Of a stretch of DNA of 9,596 nt, positions 5,128-9,596 are shown one piece after another. Position 1 is the stretch's first letter. Every line of letters starts with the position of its first letter. The stretch is from an uncultured Capnocytophaga sp. (lineage in GTDB: Bacteria > Bacteroidota > Bacteroidia > Flavobacteriales > Flavobacteriaceae), in the NCBI GenBank assembly GCA_905372595.1, contig CAJPPS010000034.1, positions 1 through 9,596 of the forward strand. Direction: 5' to 3'. Both the position numbers and the translations under genes were made by a program. A model generated the notes under the pieces. That model saw only the letters and a program-made list of their open reading frames with translations. It did no database searches and was not told the DNA's origin.

Positions 5128-6786
5128 GTGTTACAATTATTAGCCATTAAGAATTTTGCCCTTATTGAGGATATCAAATTAGATTTTTCAGAGGGCTTTA
5201 CCATCATCACAGGAGAGACTGGTTCAGGGAAGTCCATTCTCTTAGATGCTCTTTCACTAGTATTAGGCAAGCGTGCAGACCTAAGCTCTCTACGCAATCG
5301 GGAAGAAAAATGTGTGATAGAAGCTGAATTTTCCTTAGGAAATTATCCCCTAGCCTCTTTCTTTGCAGAAGAAGAACTGGATTATGACGATACCACAATT
5401 ATCCGAAGAGAAATTCTCCCTTCAGGAAAATCCCGTGCTTTCATTAATGATAGTCCTGTGACTCTGGAAGTACTTTCCCAGCTAGGAAAATCCCTGATAG
5501 ATATTCATTCTCAGCACGATACACAACAGCTCAGTGAGGAAGAATTTCAGTTTTTCCTCATCGACTCCTTAGCGGGGAACACAAGCCTTCTAGAAGAATA
5601 CCAAGAAACGCTAAAGCTCTATAGAAAAGAAAATAAAAAGCTAAAAGAACTTTTGGACTTCCAGAAGAACACTCAGAAAGAACACGATTACAACACTTTC
5701 GTACTAGAGGAGTTACAAGAAGCTCATTTAGAGGAAGGAATGCAGGAAGAACTGGAGGAATATTACAAGCAAGCTTCCAATAGTGAATCCATTCGGGATA
5801 ATCTTTCCGAATCCGCACGACTCCTTAGTGAAGAGGAAACAGGAATTATGACACAGATGCGGGAGCTCAGCTCTCTTTTCTCTCGTTTAAGTCCTTACAG
5901 TGAAACCTATAATGACCTATATGAGCGCTTGGACTCTTGTTATATAGAACTAGATGACATTTCCCGTGAGATATATGACCTAGCCGACAATATAGAATTT
6001 GACCCTAAACAACTTGTCCGCGTACAGAAAAAGCTCCAGAAAATCTATGATTTACAGAAAAAACATAAGGTAAGTACCGTAAAAGAGCTTATGGACATAG
6101 AGGAAGAGTACGCTCAGAAGGTAACCCAGATGGAGAATATTGAAGGAGACATCCTCCTACAAGAGAAAGTTGTAGCCAATCACCTGAAAGAACTTAATTC
6201 TTTAGCCCAAAAGCTACATACTACTCGTGAAAAAGTAGTGCCTACCCTTACCAAGAGCCTACAGAGTACCCTAAAAGACCTAGGAATGCCCAATGCTCAG
6301 TTCCAAATAAGTCTCATTCCTACTGAGGAATATCTGTCTCTTGGGAATGACCATCTTTCTTTCCTTTTTTCTGCAAATAAAGGAGGGAACTTTGGCTTAC
6401 TGAAGAAAACAGCTTCCGGAGGAGAGCTCTCACGTATTATGCTTACTATCAAGCATCTGTTAGCTACTAAGATTGCCCTTCCCACGATTATCTTTGACGA
6501 AATAGATACAGGCGTCTCTGGGGAAATTGCTCATAAGATGGGAGAGATTATGAAACAGATGAGCCAGAACCGACAAGTTTTTGCCATCTCACATCTTCCA
6601 CAGGTAGCTAGCAAGGGAGATGCCCATATCAGAATCTATAAAACAGATATTGCAGGACGTACCACCACTCAGTTCCAAGTACTTTCCTATGAAGAACGTA
6701 TAGAGGAAATCGCTCAAATGCTCGGAGGAAAGAACATCACCGAATCGGCAAGGGAACACGCCAAGCAACTTCTTTCAAAAAATTAG
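5128..6786 (+). CDS. recN: DNA repair protein RecN
   Basis: RecN is an SMC-like ATPase that acts at DNA double-strand breaks during recombinational repair. From the GTG start it has 552 residues, a normal length for the family. It begins MLQLLAIKNFALIEDIKLDF, the typical RecN N-terminus. The Walker A is GETGSGKS (29-36) and the Q-loop IDIHSQHDTQQL (124-135). A long charged coiled-coil arm runs from about 155 to 380. The distal half of the ATPase head carries the signature ASGGELSR (429-436), Walker B TIIFDEID (453-460, with TGVSGE following) and the H-loop SHLPQVA (488-494). All catalytic motifs are intact. A TTG three codons upstream (5119) is an alternative start, but GTG at 5128 fits the family better. 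The gene follows the nitroreductase by 59 bp and is followed by a small membrane protein gene whose AGGAGG overlaps the recN stop. No LexA-type operator could be recognised upstream. Confidence 0.96.
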   Translation: MLQLLAIKNFALIEDIKLDFSEGFTIITGETGSGKSILLDALSLVLGKRADLSSLRNREEKCVIEAEFSLGNYPLASFFAEEELDYDDTTIIRREILPSGKSRAFINDSPVTLEVLSQLGKSLIDIHSQHDTQQLSEEEFQFFLIDSLAGNTSLLEEYQETLKLYRKENKKLKELLDFQKNTQKEHDYNTFVLEELQEAHLEEGMQEELEEYYKQASNSESIRDNLSESARLLSEEETGIMTQMRELSSLFSRLSPYSETYNDLYERLDSCYIELDDISREIYDLADNIEFDPKQLVRVQKKLQKIYDLQKKHKVSTVKELMDIEEEYAQKVTQMENIEGDILLQEKVVANHLKELNSLAQKLHTTREKVVPTLTKSLQSTLKDLGMPNAQFQISLIPTEEYLSLGNDHLSFLFSANKGGNFGLLKKTASGGELSRIMLTIKHLLATKIALPTIIFDEIDTGVSGEIAHKMGEIMKQMSQNRQVFAISHLPQVASKGDAHIRIYKTDIAGRTTTQFQVLSYEERIEEIAQMLGGKNITESAREHAKQLLSKN

Positions 6787-6790
6787 GAGG
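6785..6790 (+). promoter_or_regulatory. Consensus Shine-Dalgarno overlapping the recN stop
   Basis: AGGAGG overlaps the TAG stop of recN and lies 2 nt before the ATG at 6793. It is a perfect anti-16S match, which is uncommon in this phylum, but the spacing is shorter than the usual 5-9 nt. It suggests translational coupling to recN. Confidence 0.5.
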
Positions 6791-6792
6791 TT

Positions 6793-7050
6793 ATGACACA
6801 CCTGACCATCCAAGGAAGGAGCCTTACTGCTATGGAATGGGGAAATAGGTTGTTACTACTCATTTTGACTATTTCTTTTGCTAGTGCAGTAGGTTATAGC
6901 TTTCTAGCAGACACTCTTGACCCAATAGGTATTCTGTTTCGTATTCTTCTGGGAGGAACTAGTGCTTCAATGAGCATTTATACACTCATAATGATTTTTG
7001 AAGAGTACAAATACACCCATACACCCTCGTTATCCGTGGTGAGAGGATAA
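6793..7050 (+). CDS. Small two-TM protein, probably 5' part of a frameshifted gene
   Basis: The 85-residue product is not assigned to a known family. It has two predicted membrane helices, about 18-38 (RLLLLILTISFASAVGYSFL) and 46-69 (GILFRILLGGTSASMSIYTL onward), joined by a short loop containing DTLDP, and a charged tail EEYKYTHTPSL. It starts 6 nt after the recN stop with AGGAGG just ahead, so it is likely co-transcribed and coupled. The reading frame stops at TAA 7048-7050, while another frame open from 7002 continues with sensible sequence (IRGERIKIHYKEQILHSLEK) into the next small coding segment. The simplest reading is that a -1-type frameshift near 7030-7034 has split one gene of about 165 residues: two membrane helices followed by a soluble domain, an arrangement resembling bacterial PH-like membrane proteins. 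That family suggestion is tentative. A sequencing error could produce the same picture. Confidence 0.7.
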   Translation: MTHLTIQGRSLTAMEWGNRLLLLILTISFASAVGYSFLADTLDPIGILFRILLGGTSASMSIYTLIMIFEEYKYTHTPSLSVVRG

Positions 7051-7082
7051 AAATACATTATAAAGAACAGATTTTACATTCT

Positions 7083-7292
7083 TTGGAGAAAGATGCTATC
7101 AAAATGGCTTATTTTTTCAACCTCTCAGAGAAAAGATATAAGATGAGTAAGCCCTTCTTAGACTTATTCACAAAAGAGAAAGGGCGCATCCTACATCTGT
7201 GGATTGAATATAAGGATTATGAAGCCTTAAAGACCTATTTTATAGAACAAGATATCCCTGTAAAGGACGAAGTAATCTTTCTCCAAGACTAA
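7083..7292 (+). CDS. Small hypothetical protein, probably 3' part of a frameshifted gene
   Basis: The 69-residue product (62 if started at the ATG at 7104) has the sequence pattern AYFFNLSEKRYKMSKPFLDL and ends DIPVKDEVIFLQD, with no signal peptide or membrane helix. The only start near the 5' end is a weak TTG at 7083 without a ribosome-binding site. The frame is open further upstream to 7002 and encodes IRGERIKIHYKEQILHSLEK just before the TTG, which looks like genuine protein. It therefore probably represents the cytosolic C-terminal half of the two-TM gene beginning at 6793, displaced by a frameshift near 7030-7034. A second possibility is an independent small gene. It lies 30 nt ahead of the ABC-F gene and is on the same transcript as recN. 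Confidence 0.5.
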   Translation: MEKDAIKMAYFFNLSEKRYKMSKPFLDLFTKEKGRILHLWIEYKDYEALKTYFIEQDIPVKDEVIFLQD

Positions 7293-7322
7293 TAACAAAT
7301 AAACTCCTAAAATACCCTTAAT

Positions 7323-9152
7323 TTGAATTATTTATCAGTAGAAAACATATCCAAATCATTCGGAGAGCGTGTACTTTTCGAAAATGTATCCTTTGGCATC
7401 AACAAAGACCAGAAAATAGCTCTAATCGCCAAGAATGGAAGTGGGAAAAGCTGTCTGTTACGCATCCTCACTGGAGGAGACACCCCTGATACAGGGCAAG
7501 TAGTTAAGCGTAATGGCTTACAAATGGCTTTTCTCTCTCAAGAGCCTGAATTACCAGATGAACTGAGCATAGAAGATTTTATTTTTCAGCAAGAGAATCC
7601 TATCCTGAAAATAATCCAGCAGTACGAACACGCCCTGCTTCATCCTGAAGATGAGGTTACCTACCAGAAAGCTTTTGAGGCGATGGATAGGCATAACGCT
7701 TGGGACTTCGAGACCCAATACAAGCAAATTCTCTTCCAGCTAAAGCTCACTGACCTACAGCTTCCCATAAAGCATCTCTCTGGAGGACAACGCAAAAGGC
7801 TTGCCCTTGCCAATGTACTTATCAGTAAGCCTGACCTTATCTTCCTTGACGAGCCTACCAACCACCTTGACCTAGAAATGATAGAGTGGTTAGAAAACTT
7901 CTTTGCCAAGGAGAAGATGACCTTATTTATGGTTACTCACGACCGCTATTTTCTAGAACGGGTGTGTAATGAAATCCTAGAACTGGACGGAGGAAACCTA
8001 TATAGCTATAAGGGAAACTATTCTTATTTTTTAGAGAAAAAAGAACAACGCCTTCAGCAAGAACAAGCCTCACAGGAAAAAGCTAAGAACTTATACGTAA
8101 GAGAACTAGAATGGATGCGTAGGCAACCCAAAGCACGCACTACCAAAAGCAAATCCCGTATTGATGACTTTGCCCTGATCAAAGAACAAGCACAGAAGCG
8201 CAGAAAAGAACACGTAGTAGAGCTAGAAATAGCTATGCAACGGCTAGGGAGCAAAATCCTAGAACTGCATAATGTAGTTAAGAAATTCCCTGAGAAGACG
8301 ATTCTAGAACGTTTCTCCTATGTATTCAAGCGAGGAGAACGAGTAGGTATCATAGGAAAGAATGGAACAGGGAAGATACAGCCCGATGGTGGAAAGATTA
8401 TTATAGGAGAAACCGTCCAATTTGGTTATTATACCCAGCAGGGAATCGAAATCAATCCACAGGAGAAGGTCATAGATGTCATTAAGAAATATGGGGAATA
8501 TATTCCTCTACTCAAGGGGCGTACCCTCTCGGCAGCACAGCTCTTAGAACGTTTTCTTTTTGACCGTAAGAAGCAATATGATTATGTAGAAAAGCTCAGT
8601 GGAGGAGAGCGTAAGCGATTATATCTATGTACTGTCCTAATACAGAATCCCAACTTCCTGATACTGGACGAACCTACCAATGACCTAGATATTGTTACCC
8701 TAAATGTCCTTGAGGAGTTCTTACTGGATTATGAGGGCTGCCTCGTGATTGTCTCCCACGACCGCTATTTTATGGATAAGATTGTGGATCATCTTTTTGT
8801 ATTCAAGGGAGAAGGAGAAGTACAGGACTTCCCTGGGAATTATTCAGATTACTTTACCTATGAGCAATCTATTCCTAAGGAAAGCAAAGTCGAGGAAAAA
8901 GAAGTAACCAAGAACTCGTGGCGAGGAGCGAACAATCCTCTTTCTCAGAGTGAACAACGTGAATTTGCCCGCTTAGAAAAAGAAATTCCTGAACTAGAAG
9001 CAAAAAAGCAATCCATAGAAGCCACTTTTACTAATGAAAGCCTCTCCACAGAACAGATTCAAGAGCTCTCTGAGACACTAAGTGAGATTATAGATTCTTT
9101 AGAAGAAAAAACAAATCGTTGGTTGGAACTTTCTATCAAATCAGAAATGTAA
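7323..9152 (+). CDS. ABC-F family ATPase (Uup-like) with a damaged second P-loop
   Basis: This 609-residue protein has two tandem ABC ATPase domains and no membrane segment, as in ABC-F proteins, which act on the ribosome or, for Uup, in ribosome/DNA-associated processes. Domain 1: Walker A AKNGSGKS (36-43), signature LSGGQ (152-156), Walker B LIFLDEPTNHLD (172-183), switch H206. A charged linker follows (about 235-300, with RRQPKARTTKSKSRI). Domain 2: GKNGTGK (345-351), signature LSGGE (425-429), Walker B FLILDEPTNDLD (445-456), switch H479. The C-terminal 60 residues (545-605) form a charged coiled coil, as in Uup. In domain 2 the P-loop lysine K351 is followed directly by IQPDGGKI; the Ser/Thr and following helix (normally S/T-x-LLxxLxG) are missing, about 10 residues, in frame. 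ATP binding at that site should be impaired. The start is TTG at 7323; an in-frame stop just upstream (7308-7310) and the family N-terminus MNYLSVENISKSFGERVLFE support it. Confidence 0.93.
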   Translation: MNYLSVENISKSFGERVLFENVSFGINKDQKIALIAKNGSGKSCLLRILTGGDTPDTGQVVKRNGLQMAFLSQEPELPDELSIEDFIFQQENPILKIIQQYEHALLHPEDEVTYQKAFEAMDRHNAWDFETQYKQILFQLKLTDLQLPIKHLSGGQRKRLALANVLISKPDLIFLDEPTNHLDLEMIEWLENFFAKEKMTLFMVTHDRYFLERVCNEILELDGGNLYSYKGNYSYFLEKKEQRLQQEQASQEKAKNLYVRELEWMRRQPKARTTKSKSRIDDFALIKEQAQKRRKEHVVELEIAMQRLGSKILELHNVVKKFPEKTILERFSYVFKRGERVGIIGKNGTGKIQPDGGKIIIGETVQFGYYTQQGIEINPQEKVIDVIKKYGEYIPLLKGRTLSAAQLLERFLFDRKKQYDYVEKLSGGERKRLYLCTVLIQNPNFLILDEPTNDLDIVTLNVLEEFLLDYEGCLVIVSHDRYFMDKIVDHLFVFKGEGEVQDFPGNYSDYFTYEQSIPKESKVEEKEVTKNSWRGANNPLSQSEQREFARLEKEIPELEAKKQSIEATFTNESLSTEQIQELSETLSEIIDSLEEKTNRWLELSIKSEM

Positions 9153-9176
9153 GAGAACTTACATTTCTGATTTTTT
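9138..9176. terminator. Shared 16-bp terminator between convergent genes
   Basis: Positions 9138-9153 (AAATCAGAAATGTAAG) pair perfectly with 9158-9173 (CTTACATTTCTGATTT) around an AGAA loop, and six Ts end at 9176. The left arm includes the last codons and stop of the ABC-F gene. On the plus strand it is a strong intrinsic terminator. On the minus strand it lies just beyond the stop of the convergent lipoprotein gene, with a weaker T-run, so it can serve both. Confidence 0.9.
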
Positions 9177-9184
9177 AAATTTCT

Positions 9185-9596
9185 CTAATTGTTTTGTTCA
9201 GAAAAATCCACTTTTACTCCTGTTTTAGCTATCTTTTGCTGGATTTTGCTAATTTCTTTTTGGATTTTCTCTATTTTCTTATTACTTTCTGCTAGGCGAC
9301 TATTGATTTTTTCTGCCTTTTTAAGCTCTTTTTGTGCTTTTTTCGCCTGAGAAGCTGTAGCTTCAGCAGAACTAGCTTCGGAGAAAGCCACTGTGCGATT
9401 ATTCGCATTTTCATTTATCTGCTGAGCCTCCTGTTGCAAAGAAGCATTAGTAGCCTGCTCCTGAGTAAGTTTCATTTGCAAGCTATTAAGTTCTGTATTT
9501 AAGGATAAGGCTTTCTGCTCATTCTCCAAACGCTTCATTTCTGGAGATTTTCCACCTCCACAAGCCACTAAAAAGAATATCAATGAACTACAATAC
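9185..9596 (-). CDS. Coiled-coil lipoprotein, 5' end beyond the window
   Basis: The gene reads leftward from the right edge and stops at TAG 9185-9187. The frame is open to the last base, so its start lies outside. The visible N-terminal part, YCSSLIFFLVACGGGKSPEM, is the end of a lipoprotein signal peptide with lipobox LVAC. The mature part of about 125 residues is almost wholly predicted helix and coiled coil, rich in Glu, Lys, Gln, Asn and Ala with heptad-like hydrophobic spacing (LENEQKALSLNTELNSLQMK and later KIEKIQKEISKIQQKI). No enzymatic motif is seen. The lipid cysteine is followed by GGG rather than K-(D/E)2, so surface export is not predicted and an inner-leaflet, periplasm-facing lipoprotein is more likely. 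The organisation recalls Lpp-like or spacer lipoproteins, but no family can be named. A TTG at 9583 is in frame but would cut the signal peptide, so it is unlikely to be the start. Confidence 0.8.
   Translation of the reverse strand, partial: YCSSLIFFLVACGGGKSPEMKRLENEQKALSLNTELNSLQMKLTQEQATNASLQQEAQQINENANNRTVAFSEASSAEATASQAKKAQKELKKAEKINSRLAESNKKIEKIQKEISKIQQKIAKTGVKVDFSEQNN

Noticed and set aside
5106..6485. Minus-strand open frames within recN
   Set aside because: RecN motifs are intact across the whole plus-strand frame; the antisense translations are unremarkable.
7661..8254. Minus-strand open frames within the ABC-F gene (7661-7909, 8054-8254)
   Set aside because: They mirror conserved ABC motifs on the opposite strand and have no independent support.
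9581..9583. TTG as the start of the right-edge lipoprotein
   Set aside because: The frame is open to the window edge and a start here would leave only seven residues before the lipobox cysteine, too short for a signal peptide.

Overview
The window looks like chromosomal DNA of a member of the Bacteroidota, most likely a Flavobacteriaceae close to Capnocytophaga. The signs are low GC, promoters of the Bacteroidota type (TAnnTTTG at -7, TTG about 19-20 bp upstream), few Shine-Dalgarno sequences, several TTG/GTG starts, and lipoproteins whose cysteine is followed by KKE(D/S), close to the lipoprotein export signal described in Capnocytophaga canimorsus. The genus is an inference from these traits.

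Layout. At the left, hemL (tetrapyrrole synthesis, minus strand) ends at a compound hairpin terminator and starts from a good promoter. Divergent from it is a three-gene rightward group. It comprises a small membrane-anchored protein with a CX9CX3C motif, a surface-type lipoprotein with two Ig-like repeats and a formylglycine-generating-enzyme (FGE/SUMF1) fold domain, and an MbnP-family lipoprotein. A perfect 13-bp terminator closes the group. MbnP proteins are linked to copper, so this may be a copper-handling envelope locus; the small cysteine protein fits, but the link is inferred.

Next comes a nitroreductase with its own promoter, whose C-terminus appears shortened. It is followed by a recN-led cluster: recN (DNA repair), a two-TM protein and a small ORF that together look like one frameshifted gene, and a Uup-like ABC-F ATPase. 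The ABC-F protein has lost about ten residues immediately after the P-loop lysine of its second ATPase domain. A 16-bp hairpin overlapping the ABC-F stop separates it from a convergent coiled-coil lipoprotein gene that runs off the right edge.

The most notable points are the small-Cys / FGE-fold / MbnP group with paired hairpins in its first intergenic gap, and three apparent lesions (nitroreductase C-terminus, two-TM gene, ABC-F P-loop) within about 3.5 kb around an intact recN. No mobile elements, CRISPR arrays, tRNAs or rRNAs were seen.
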